Below, piece after piece: positions 1 through 5,841 of a DNA stretch of 6,167 nt. A model generated the notes under the pieces. That model searched no databases and was not told the origin of the DNA. It saw only the letters and a program-made list of their open reading frames with translations. Location of the stretch: contig JAPUHZ010000475.1 in NCBI GenBank assembly GCA_027297485.1, positions 1 through 6,167 of the forward strand, written 5' to 3'. A program made the position numbers and the translations under genes. Position 1 is the first letter of the stretch; each line of letters begins with the position of its first letter. This DNA comes from Deltaproteobacteria bacterium. GTDB taxonomy: Bacteria > Desulfobacterota_B > Binatia > UBA9968.

Positions 1-66
1 GCAAGGTAATCGGCGGGCCAGAACAGTGAAAAACTTGCCCAGATCAGCGTGAGTAAGGATCGCCAT
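1..66 (-). CDS. Partial divergent copy of the nucleotidyltransferase N-terminus
   Basis: Read on the minus strand from an ATG at 66, the left repeat arm encodes the first 22 residues of the protein that starts at 315 on the plus strand. The only difference is Val3 to Ile. It leaves the window at base 1, so whether it continues as a full gene cannot be seen. Unlike the plus copy it has no GGAG-type ribosome site upstream (the sequence there is AATAAGATCAATGGTG), which argues against efficient expression. It may be a true second gene, a pseudogene fragment, or an assembly artefact. Confidence 0.4.
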   Translation of the reverse strand, partial: MAILTHADLGKFFTVLARRLPC

Positions 67-70
67 CACC
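1..70. repeat. Left arm of a 70-bp inverted repeat
   Basis: These 70 bases are the reverse complement of 311-380 with one mismatch (base 60). The match stops abruptly at base 70, four bases upstream of the ATG in each copy, and may continue beyond the left edge. The two arms are separated by 240 bases. Because the arm coincides with the first 22 codons of a gene, this is an inverted duplication of coding DNA rather than a transposon end. An assembly or amplification chimera at a contig end would give the same picture. Confidence 0.9.
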
Positions 71-157
71 ATTGATCTTATTGCGCGAGCGGTCGTCTCG
101 GGCAGACGGGGGCATGGGAAAAGAGTCGACCGCACCGCAGACTTTATCGCCGGGCTG

Positions 158-337
158 ATGAGTAACAAATTAGAGGCTGCGGGAGCTAAGGGTGCTATAC
201 GCTCCCGGAGGAGCAGACCGCCTGATACGTCTCTGCAAGACAGACAAATCCTTGATCTGTTGCTCCGTCGCACTGAAAAACATCTAGCCTCAAGCGTGCT
301 GGTGGAGAGTGGTGATGGCGGTCCTTACTCACGCTGA
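158..337 (+). CDS. Possible small basic protein overlapping the nucleotidyltransferase start
   Basis: An ATG at 158 opens a 59-codon frame ending at TGA 335-337. It overlaps the next gene (ATG 315) by 23 bases in a different frame. The frame stays open upstream to base 53 with no ATG, GTG or TTG, so the true start could lie further up if the left arm is a rearrangement. The product is rich in Arg/Lys (IRSRRSRPPD) and has a plausible amphipathic helix (LQDRQILDLLLRRTEKHL). I recognise no family. There is no clear ribosome site before 158. A small gene overlapping a nucleotidyltransferase start is the layout of some toxin-antitoxin pairs, but that is inference only, and the frame may be chance. 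Confidence 0.3.
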   Translation: MSNKLEAAGAKGAIRSRRSRPPDTSLQDRQILDLLLRRTEKHLASSVLVESGDGGPYSR

Positions 338-380
338 TCTGGGCAAGTTTTTCACTGTTCTGGCCCGCCGATTACCTTGC
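311..380. repeat. Right arm of the 70-bp inverted repeat
   Basis: Reverse-complement match to 1-70 (69/70 identical). This arm covers the last four bases of the leader and codons 1-22 of the nucleotidyltransferase gene. The strong ribosome site GGAGAG at 304-309 lies just outside the repeat, so only this copy has it. Confidence 0.9.
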
Positions 381-935
381 CCTGTAAAACTGATTATCAC
401 AGGCGGCATTGAAGCGATGCTTCTCGGCGGAACCCGCCCAACCGGTGATATTGACTTTGGCCTGGTCGTCTCGAAACAACAATCGAAATACATGTCAGAA
501 ATTGAGGCCGAGCTCGGAGCTGCTGCAAAGCAGGTCAGTGTGGCTGTCCAGTATTCCACGGATCTCGATCGTTGGTCGCCAGTAGCTATCCCGGAAAAAA
601 AATTTAAGACGCTCCCTTACAAACACCTTGGAAAGCTAACTGTTGATCTCCTCGACCCGAGATGCTGGGCCGTGTACAAGCTCGCCCGCTATCTGGATTC
701 GGACGTTACGGACTTGGCACAAGTGCTGAAACGCCAGAAGGTATCTTGGCTCGGCCTTGCTCAGCTTTGTGGAGAATGCCTGCGGTCCAGCCCGCGGTCG
801 CCCCAGCTTCTCCTTTTTAGAAAGCAGGTGGAACATTTCTTCCGCGAGCACGGACCAACAGTGTGGGGGAAAAAGTTCGACAGTGAGCGTACTGTTACGG
901 TTTTTCATCGAGCAGCGAAGATTCACCTTTCTTGA
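315..935 (+). CDS. Nucleotidyltransferase-fold protein (DUF6036/AbiEii-like)
   Basis: A 206-residue protein with the polymerase-beta-type nucleotidyltransferase signature. Gly30-Gly31 is followed by LLGGTRPTGDIDF, with Asp45 and Asp47 as the paired metal-binding acids, and a third likely acid is Asp111 in LTVDLLDP. The stretch WAVYKLARYLDSDVTDLAQVL (118-138) resembles the conserved K-L-x-R...D-x-x-D segment of DUF6036-type and AbiEii-like proteins. Such proteins may transfer nucleotides to RNA or protein and several act as toxins; the substrate here is unknown. I chose ATG 315 because GGAGAG (304-309) is well spaced for it; GTG codons at 309 and 312 are in frame but overlap or crowd that site. 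The first 22 codons are duplicated in inverted orientation at 1-66. The gene looks intact and ends 31 bases before the DJ-1 gene. Confidence 0.75.
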   Translation: MAVLTHADLGKFFTVLARRLPCPVKLIITGGIEAMLLGGTRPTGDIDFGLVVSKQQSKYMSEIEAELGAAAKQVSVAVQYSTDLDRWSPVAIPEKKFKTLPYKHLGKLTVDLLDPRCWAVYKLARYLDSDVTDLAQVLKRQKVSWLGLAQLCGECLRSSPRSPQLLLFRKQVEHFFREHGPTVWGKKFDSERTVTVFHRAAKIHLS

Positions 936-966
936 ATCCACCATCTATAGAAGTTGGAGAGATGCT

Positions 967-1575
967 ATGAAGGTTTCATTCATTATTTATGAGGGCATGA
1001 CTTCCTTGGATTTCATCGGTGTGTACGATCCGTTAACGAGGCTTAGGAGAATGGGGTTCATCCCCGACCTTCAATGGGATGTTTGTGCCTATTCTAAGGA
1101 AGTCAGGGATGGCACCGGGCTTCAAATTACTCCGACAAGAGTAGGCGAATCCTTCCAAGACTATGACATGGTTATCGTACCGGGCGGATTTGCATCGAGA
1201 AAGCTGGTTGATGACAGTGGTTTTATCGAATGGGTCAAAACCGCAAGGCCTTGCAGATTTAAAGTTTCCGTATGTACAGGCGCTTTACTGTTGGGTGCTG
1301 CGGGATTTTTAAAGGGAAAAACAGCAACCACTCACCCAAATGCTTTTCGTGATCTTCAAAAATACTGCTTGTCTGTTGTGGACCAGAGGGTTGTAGACGA
1401 GGGTGAGGTCATAACTGCAAGAGGAGTTACATCTTCAATCGATCTGGGGCTTTACCTTTGCGAAAAGCTGGCGGGGCGCGAGGCCAAAGAGAAGATCCGC
1501 AAACAGATGGACTATCCGTATGCAGGAGACAACGTAGATGACGCTAACCGCTCAGGAGATCCGAGCAAAGTATAA
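967..1575 (+). CDS. DJ-1/PfpI family protein (isonitrile-hydratase-like)
   Basis: A 202-residue class I glutamine amidotransferase-like protein of the DJ-1/ThiJ/PfpI superfamily. Visible landmarks are the N-terminal acid Glu9 (IIYEGMTSLDF), the VIVPGG strand-turn (69-74), the nucleophile elbow SVCTGALLLG with Cys103, then KTATTHPNAF with His123, and GVTSSIDLGL (153-162). This pattern is closest to isonitrile hydratases and the amidotransferase-like domains of AraC-type regulators. There is no AraC DNA-binding domain, so an enzyme such as a hydratase or glyoxalase-like activity is more likely. ATG 967 is preceded by GGAGAG at 956-961. An out-of-frame ATG-CTA-TGA (962-970) overlaps the start. 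The frame is open upstream to 757, but that part lies inside the nucleotidyltransferase gene and is not family sequence. The 3' end overlaps the methyltransferase relic by 38 bases. Confidence 0.85.
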   Translation: MKVSFIIYEGMTSLDFIGVYDPLTRLRRMGFIPDLQWDVCAYSKEVRDGTGLQITPTRVGESFQDYDMVIVPGGFASRKLVDDSGFIEWVKTARPCRFKVSVCTGALLLGAAGFLKGKTATTHPNAFRDLQKYCLSVVDQRVVDEGEVITARGVTSSIDLGLYLCEKLAGREAKEKIRKQMDYPYAGDNVDDANRSGDPSKV

Positions 1576-1744
1576 CGAGTTTGCTCCTGAGTGCGATTTT
1601 TTAGAAGGCATTCCGGACCTCTTATTGGGCGTAAGGCGACTTCGCCGCGAACTGCTGCAGCGGGCCTCCAGGAGAACTTTTTTTGGAGCCTTCCATGTGA
1701 TTGAGGCCATGCCTCTGAGATCTTCTCAAGTAGCCGGGTTGTAA
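1538..1744 (+). pseudogene. Class I SAM methyltransferase with its core deleted
   Basis: Residues 1-44 (EIRAKYNEFAPECDFLEG followed by LGVRRLRRELLQRAS) match the N-terminus of small class I methyltransferases of the UbiE/Methyltransf_11 type. There, that segment is normally followed at once by the SAM-binding VLEVGxGTG motif. Here the motif is absent. From codon 45 the frame reads RRTFFGAFHVIEAMPLRSSQ and stops after 68 residues. FFGAFHVIEAMP vaguely resembles the C-terminal strand of these enzymes, which would mean an internal deletion of over 100 codons; that part is uncertain. The start signals are intact (AGGAG 1524-1528, ATG 1538), and the overlap with the DJ-1 gene suggests coupled translation. 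The product cannot bind SAM. Bases 1703-1728 form two adjacent small hairpins. Confidence 0.65.
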
Positions 1745-1761
1745 GGGGCCAGGGATCCATT

Positions 1762-2338
<577 letters not shown>

Positions 2339-2349
2339 TAAAAAAGCTT

Positions 2350-2946
2350 ATGATGAATAATACGATCAAGTTCTATTTCAGTTTTCGGAGTCCGTATTCG
2401 TGGCTGGCCTTTAGCCGAATTGAGAAAGAGCTGACTGGTCTACCGGTTGGACTCGACTACATACCAATTTTCCCCCCTTCCCCGGCTGGTTCCTCGGATA
2501 GGCTTAACCCACCGGGGAAAAAGTCTCGTTACATTATTAGAGATGTCTCTCGGTTTGCCGAGGCCTATGGAATGCCACTGAAATTTCCCAGACGATTTGA
2601 CACTGACTGGTCAAAGCCTCACCGAGGCTTCCTATTTGCCCAGAGAAAAGGGAAAGGAAAAGAATACGGCCTTAGGGTCTATGGCGCCAGATTCTCCGAG
2701 GGGCGCGATGTTGGTGATCACAACCTTCTGGGTGAGATCGCCCTGGCCTGCGGCCTCGATCAGCAAGAGTTTCTTCAATCCATGAATAGCCTTCGCTATT
2801 CTGCTCAGCTTGGGAAGTGCTTTGCACAGGCCGGGGTTCATAGGGTCTTCGGCGTTCCTACGTTTATCTATCAAAGGCAGATGTTCTGGGGTAATGACCG
2901 CATTGATTGGCTTGTCCGTGAGGTTAAAAAACGGTCAAACCTATGA
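2350..2946 (+). CDS. DsbA-like thioredoxin-fold protein, HCCA isomerase / GST-kappa type
   Basis: A 198-residue protein beginning IKFYFSFRSPYSWLAF, the N-terminal strand and SPY helix start of 2-hydroxychromene-2-carboxylate isomerases. Ser14 takes the place of the CxxC active site of true DsbA proteins. The C-terminal half has the cis-proline loop GVPTF (168-172) and QMFWGNDRIDWL, which closes this fold. Relatives isomerise aromatic-degradation intermediates with glutathione or serve as kappa-class GSTs; the actual substrate is not visible. I prefer ATG 2350 or 2353, since a TTG at 2314 in the same frame lies inside the end of the VOC reading frame. The ribosome site is weak. It follows the VOC gene by 11 bases, so it belongs to the same unit. 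Its stop interleaves with that of the convergent DUF983 gene. Confidence 0.75.
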   Translation: MMNNTIKFYFSFRSPYSWLAFSRIEKELTGLPVGLDYIPIFPPSPAGSSDRLNPPGKKSRYIIRDVSRFAEAYGMPLKFPRRFDTDWSKPHRGFLFAQRKGKGKEYGLRVYGARFSEGRDVGDHNLLGEIALACGLDQQEFLQSMNSLRYSAQLGKCFAQAGVHRVFGVPTFIYQRQMFWGNDRIDWLVREVKKRSNL

Positions 2947-3369
2947 AAGAGGCTTGGGGTTGGTCCGCCGGTTAGGCTCTTTAGATCTGACGGAAATTTT
3001 CGGTACAGGGTATAGAGTGTTTTCTGGTGGATTAAAAAAGTGGTCAAGGGTCAGCCAAAAACTTCTGGAATGGCGAAAGAACAGCAGCGGAAATAAAATT
3101 GCAAATCCAATCCAAAGAGCAAGCTGCTTAGTGAGAGAGATATCGAAGAAGTAGTCCAAAATAAAATAGCCTGGGATAGCAATGATAACGGTTGCCGAGT
3201 AGTTGATATAGATAGCACCTACAAAATAACCCTGCTCCCGTTCAAATTCTAACGAACAGTTGGAACACTGCGACCGCATCGAAAACAGTCCGTAAAATAA
3301 CGGCCCTAATCCGCATCGGGGGCATTTCAAAAGAAGGCCGCTATTAAGAAGCCGAATAACCCGACTCAT
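2941..3369 (-). CDS. DUF983 family zinc-ribbon membrane protein
   Basis: A 142-residue protein with an N-terminal four-cysteine ribbon, CPRC (Cys16, Cys19) and CSNC (Cys35, Cys38), that probably binds zinc. The family hallmark EREQGYFVGAIYINYSA leads into a first hydrophobic segment at about 47-72. A second membrane segment lies at about 82-99, followed by FFRHSRSFWLTLDHFFNPP, also typical of DUF983. The tail after 120 is basic and likely cytoplasmic. The function of the family is not established; some members sit near respiratory-chain genes, but no such gene is here. Start ATG 3369 fits the domain, though only a weak GAGG lies upstream. It converges on the DsbA-like gene with a 6-base overlap and is divergent from nadX. 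Confidence 0.85.
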   Translation of the reverse strand: MSRVIRLLNSGLLLKCPRCGLGPLFYGLFSMRSQCSNCSLEFEREQGYFVGAIYINYSATVIIAIPGYFILDYFFDISLTKQLALWIGFAILFPLLFFRHSRSFWLTLDHFFNPPENTLYPVPKISVRSKEPNRRTNPKPLS

Positions 3370-3392
3370 CTCTGATGTGAGAACCTCGTTTC

Positions 3393-3462
3393 TTGCTTAA
3401 TATTTAAAGCTAGTATTATTCTAAGGCAATCACAACACCGTTTCCCTCGGGAAACAAAGAGG
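3393..3462 (+). promoter_or_regulatory. Divergent DUF983-nadX control region with palindrome
   Basis: The 105 bases between the two starts are AT-rich. A perfect inverted repeat GTTTCCC-TC-GGGAAAC lies at 3440-3455, directly before the nadX ribosome site (AGAGG, 3458-3462). It could be a repressor operator, or a hairpin near the ribosome site. A weak plus-strand promoter candidate is TTGCTT (3393-3398) and TATTAT (3414-3419), with a short 15-base spacer. The palindrome is certain as sequence; the promoter call is weak. Confidence 0.4.
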
Positions 3463-3474
3463 TAAATTTAATTT

Positions 3475-4302
3475 ATGGAATCTTTAATTAGAGTCGGTCT
3501 GCTAGGGTGTGGGAGTATAGGTACTACAATCGTAGAGGCGCTTTATAAGGACTCGTCCATCAATGCGGAGATTCTATATCTCTTTGACGGAGAGCCGGGT
3601 AAAGCGGAGCGTCTACAGACAAAAATAAAAAGAGAGCTGGTAGTCACAAGCTCCTTCGAGGATTTTACTAATGCCCCTTTTGATCTGCTCCTTGAGTGTG
3701 CCTCCCAGGAGGCAGTGAGGAGTTACGGTGAGAAGGCCTTGCGGGCCGGGAAAGATCTCCTGATCATGAGCGTGGGCGCGCTTATGGATGATGCCTTTCG
3801 AAACCGGCTTGCTAGCGTCGCTAAAGAGGTATCCAAAAATCTCTACCTCCCTTCAGGAGCGATCGGAGGGCTCGATATCTTAAGGGCTGCCAAGGAGGGC
3901 AAACTCTATGAGGTCAACCTCATTACCAGCAAGAACCCGTCGGCGTTAGCGGGCGCGCCCTACTTTCAAGAACATGCGATGGACCCGGATGAGATCCAGA
4001 ACAGGATGACGTTATTTGAGGGCACGGCCAAGGAAGCGGTGAAGCTCTTTCCGGCAAACGTGAATGTGGCTGCCATCCTGAGCCTTGCAGGGTTAGGAGG
4101 TGAAAAGACAAAGGTAAAAATTGTTGCCGACCCCCAGCTGAAGATCAACATCCACCAGATTGAGATCAAGGGCGATTTTGGAGAGGCAAAGATTACCGTG
4201 CAAAACCTCCCCCACCCTGAAAATCCCAAGACCAGCTACCTGGCCGCACTCTCGGCCATCGAGACTTTGCGGCGTGCATGTGCCAAAGGTCCCAGACTCT
4301 AG
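3475..4302 (+). CDS. nadX: L-aspartate dehydrogenase
   Basis: A 275-residue NAD(P)-dependent enzyme that oxidises L-aspartate to iminoaspartate, the substrate of quinolinate synthase in NAD synthesis; it replaces the flavoenzyme NadB in some organisms. The N-terminal Rossmann fold shows VGLLGCGSIGTTI (Gly11, Gly13, Gly16). Family blocks follow: LLLECASQEAVRSYGEKALR (71-90), IMSVGAL, LPSGAIGGLDILRAA (125-139), FEGTAKEAVKLFPANVNVAA (181-200), NIHQIEIKGDFGEA, and HPENPKTSYLAALSAI (247-262). The length and the uninterrupted match suggest a working enzyme. ATG 3475 is preceded by AGAGG at 3458-3462, a somewhat long spacing. No nadA or nadC is in view, so a catabolic or reductive-amination role is also possible. 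It converges on the GlcG-like gene with about 50 bases between their ancestral stops. Confidence 0.88.
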   Translation: MESLIRVGLLGCGSIGTTIVEALYKDSSINAEILYLFDGEPGKAERLQTKIKRELVVTSSFEDFTNAPFDLLLECASQEAVRSYGEKALRAGKDLLIMSVGALMDDAFRNRLASVAKEVSKNLYLPSGAIGGLDILRAAKEGKLYEVNLITSKNPSALAGAPYFQEHAMDPDEIQNRMTLFEGTAKEAVKLFPANVNVAAILSLAGLGGEKTKVKIVADPQLKINIHQIEIKGDFGEAKITVQNLPHPENPKTSYLAALSAIETLRRACAKGPRL

Positions 4303-4427
4303 CGTTTTACCTTCTTCTTCTAAACAGAACTTTATCCAGTTGCAGATTCCGTTTATATATTTTCCTTCCCCACCACCCAGCGTGCAAACTCCTCAGCCGC
4401 TGCCTTCGCACAGGCCATGTCCAAATC

Positions 4428-4431
4428 ACCG
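4428..4431. repeat. Target-site duplication, left copy (ACCG)
   Basis: ACCG directly abuts the left end of the MITE and is repeated at its right end. On the gene strand it reads CGGT and lies in the Gly108 codon region of the GlcG-like gene. Four bases could match by chance, but the frame restoration on excision supports it. Confidence 0.7.
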
Positions 4432-4611
4432 TTAGCCCACATTTCTCACCGGAGCGCGAAGCGAGGGCGCGCAGATGCCCGGAGATACAAGACACGCGAG
4501 AGACAAAGCGCGCAGGCGTACTGTACGTCGAGCCCTTTGTCCGAGCGTAACGCCGTAGATTCAGGTAGATGCGCGCACGCAGCCGTGGGCTGGTGAGAAT
4601 TGCGGGCTAGG
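4432..4611. mobile_element. 180-bp MITE-like insertion element
   Basis: The ends are imperfect inverted repeats. TAGCCCACATTTCTCACCGG (4433-4452) and the reverse complement of 4590-4609, TAGCCCGCAATTCTCACCAG, match at 17 of 20. ACCG flanks both sides (4428-4431 and 4612-4615) as a target duplication. The element has no coding capacity. It is GC-rich and folds on itself: GACAAAG (4502-4508) pairs with CTTTGTC (4535-4541), centred at 4521.5, the exact midpoint of the element, with GCGTAC/GTACGT nested inside. It interrupts the GlcG-like gene and supplies its new stop codon. A non-autonomous element moved by a transposase encoded elsewhere fits. The parent family is not certain; a 4-bp duplication occurs in several IS families. 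Confidence 0.82.
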
Positions 4612-4615
4612 ACCG
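4612..4615. repeat. Target-site duplication, right copy (ACCG)
   Basis: This is the second ACCG, directly after the right end of the MITE. Collapsing this and the left copy into one rebuilds a continuous GlcG-like reading frame. Confidence 0.7.
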
Positions 4616-4949
4616 CTTACTCCGACGGCTCCTTGTACCTCCCCGTCGTGGATTAAGGGGGCACCACCTCTCGCAAAGATGAACGGGCCCGGATCCTTGG
4701 CCGCCACGCTCTGCCAGAAGAGCGGATTTTCTTTTGCCTTCGCTGCCATGACCGCCGTGTAGGCCTTGCCAATCGCTACTCTTCCCATCGTCCTTCCAGT
4801 CCTGTCCATCTTTTCAAAAGCGACCAGATCCCCGCCAACGTCCACCACCACCACCACCACGATTGGCTTATCGCCCGCCAGTTTCCTTGCCTCAGCAATA
4901 AGCCTCTGGGCTACCTCCAAGCTCAGTTTCGTCACAGTTCCTAGCCTTC

Positions 4950-5531
4950 TTATGCAGATTTTCTAAGGGTTCGCATCCGTTCCAGCGATGCCTCGAACAA
5001 ACGATTGGCATCCTCCTCCAACTCTTTCGGAGGCCAAGGTTCTTTGTGGACTGTTAGCTGCTTGTCATAAGGACCTGCGGGAAGCTTTTCATGTCCCGGA
5101 TAATTTGAGCAATGCAGCTCTAGGTGGTTTCCATCCGGGTCGTTGAAGTATACCTCAGCGCTCCCTGTTCCGGCCCGGGTCATAGGGCCGACAATCAGAA
5201 CTTTCCATCTCTTGAAATGCTCCGCCCATTTTTCCAGCTCCTCGGCTGGGACGTCGAACGCATGATGGGGATGGGATTGGTTCCATACCGGTTGGCCGTA
5301 ATTCTGCTCGAAGAGGTCAATCTCCAGTCCGGAACAGAGCCTTACACCCACTTGTAATGCGCGAGCCAATCCTTTCTTGACCCTGTCTGGATCCGACTCA
5401 TGGTGCATCTCGCCCCCCAGGACCACGACATAAAATCGGGCCGCCCGGTACCGATCCCGGACCGGAATCGTCGTATGGTTAAGGGCTCGAATGTGAAGGG
5501 GAGCATCCGGATTGAAATCAGAAGCACTCAT
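4950..5531 (-). CDS. VOC-family (glyoxalase/extradiol dioxygenase-like) protein
   Basis: A 193-residue protein with paired VOC modules. IRALNHTTIPVRDRYRAARF carries the first likely metal ligand His19. SHPHHAFDVPAEELEKW carries a His cluster (87, 89, 90), one of which would be the second ligand. VYFNDPDGNHLELHCSNY places Glu138 as the third. This ligand set occurs in glyoxalase I, fosfomycin-resistance and extradiol dioxygenase enzymes; the substrate cannot be deduced. A charged helical tail (165-193) follows the domain. ATG 5531 has a near-perfect ribosome site, AAAGGAGGTG at 5537-5546, and a strong promoter at 5575-5604. It is the first gene of a two-gene unit with the GlcG-like gene 14 bases downstream. 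VOC and GlcG-like proteins together suggest a small-molecule catabolic operon, by inference. Confidence 0.82.
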   Translation of the reverse strand: MSASDFNPDAPLHIRALNHTTIPVRDRYRAARFYVVVLGGEMHHESDPDRVKKGLARALQVGVRLCSGLEIDLFEQNYGQPVWNQSHPHHAFDVPAEELEKWAEHFKRWKVLIVGPMTRAGTGSAEVYFNDPDGNHLELHCSNYPGHEKLPAGPYDKQLTVHKEPWPPKELEEDANRLFEASLERMRTLRKSA

Positions 5532-5536
5532 GTCAG

Positions 5537-5546
5537 CACCTCCTTT
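5537..5546 (-). promoter_or_regulatory. Strong Shine-Dalgarno site of the VOC gene
   Basis: On the minus strand this reads AAAGGAGGTG, close to a full anti-16S match, and lies five bases before the ATG at 5531. It is the strongest ribosome site in the window and fixes the start of the VOC gene. Confidence 0.85.
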
Positions 5547-5574
5547 CGGGATAAACAGAAGTTGAATCAGAGAA

Positions 5575-5604
5575 AAGATAGGCGCAGACAGGAACTCTTG
5601 TCAA
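5575..5604 (-). promoter_or_regulatory. Sigma-70-type promoter of the VOC-GlcG operon
   Basis: On the minus strand, TTGACA (5599-5604, perfect -35) and TATCTT (5575-5580, 4 of 6 for the -10) are separated by 18 bases. Transcription would start near 5567, leaving a leader of about 36 bases that contains only the ribosome site. No operator palindrome is evident beside it. Confidence 0.7.
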
Positions 5605-5761
5605 TAGCTGCTTTTATATCTGGGCGCTCCCATTTCCAACAGCCCTATCCTACCTAAGGTCATAATGATCTCGTGATGCACCAGGGTGGCCTGCGCTTAC
5701 TGTTTTAACAAAACCGCCAGGGTGAAATTAAAGAGCTATTTAATTGAGTCCTACGGTGCTG
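5605..5761. other. Intergenic DNA without recognisable genes
   Basis: Together with the promoter and hairpin regions on either side, this forms a gap of 310 bases (5532-5841) without a gene. Short open frames here show no family-like sequence and have no ribosome sites. An 8-base direct repeat CCAGGGTG occurs twice and may be chance. I see no RNA gene. Confidence 0.5.
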
Positions 5762-5809
5762 CTGGAAACAAAAACGGCGTCCCGGGACGGGGCGGGCGGC
5801 ATTTTCCAG
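5762..5809 (-). terminator. Hairpin-rich possible terminator after the cysteine protein gene
   Basis: It lies 33-80 bases beyond the stop of the small cysteine protein gene. A perfect 12-base palindrome CGTCCCGGGACG (5778-5789) is followed on the minus strand by CCGTTTTTGTTT. An outer pair, CTGGAAA (5762-5768) and TTTCCAG (5803-5809), encloses it. The palindrome has no natural loop, so the hairpin would be short; a rho-independent terminator is plausible but not certain. Confidence 0.4.
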
Positions 5810-5841
5810 TTTCTATATCTGACTTTCCAAAGGAGTGCCCG

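Larger units (their letters stand above)
4353..4935 (-). pseudogene. GlcG/HbpS-like protein interrupted by a MITE
   Basis: From GTG 4935 (AGGA at 4939-4942) the frame encodes a GlcG/HbpS-family domain (formerly DUF336), a small fold whose members include haem-binding HbpS. Visible blocks are LSLEVAQRLIAEARKLA, VVVDVGGDLVAFEKMD, GRVAIGKAYTAVMAA and PLIHDGEVQGAVGVSG (residue 108). After residue 108 the frame enters the inserted element, adds 16 foreign residues and stops at 4561. The expected ending, DLDMACAKAAAEEFARWVVG and ENI then TAA, lies beyond the insert at 4353-4427. Deleting the element plus one 4-bp duplicate (184 bases) joins the halves in frame as a 132-residue protein, about normal length. 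The truncated form lacks the last helix, so it is probably impaired. Six GTG codons in a row (4842-4859) give a valine run in the first strand. It lies 14 bases after the VOC gene, in the same operon. Confidence 0.8.

Noticed and set aside
329..944. Minus-strand open frames across the nucleotidyltransferase gene
   Set aside because: They are antisense to a gene with clear nucleotidyltransferase motifs and have no recognisable domains.
757..966. In-frame upstream extension of the DJ-1 gene by 70 codons
   Set aside because: It lies inside the nucleotidyltransferase gene in another frame, shows no family similarity, and a good ribosome site fits ATG 967.
1678..1684. Run of seven T as a programmed frameshift or terminator signal
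   Set aside because: No other frame downstream continues the methyltransferase, and the stem before it (CTCC-A-GGAG) cannot form a proper terminator loop.
2810..3154. Plus-strand 114-codon open frame
   Set aside because: It is antisense to the recognisable DUF983 gene and overlaps the DsbA-like gene in another frame.
4160..4550. Plus-strand open frames of about 90 codons over the end of nadX and the MITE
   Set aside because: They overlap well-supported genes and the insertion element, have low-complexity Pro/Ser/Arg content and no ribosome site.
4842..4859. Six tandem CCA triplets as a possible phase-variable repeat
   Set aside because: It encodes a valine run in a beta-strand of the GlcG-like protein. 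Triplet changes would not shift the frame, and six units are too few to argue for hypervariability.
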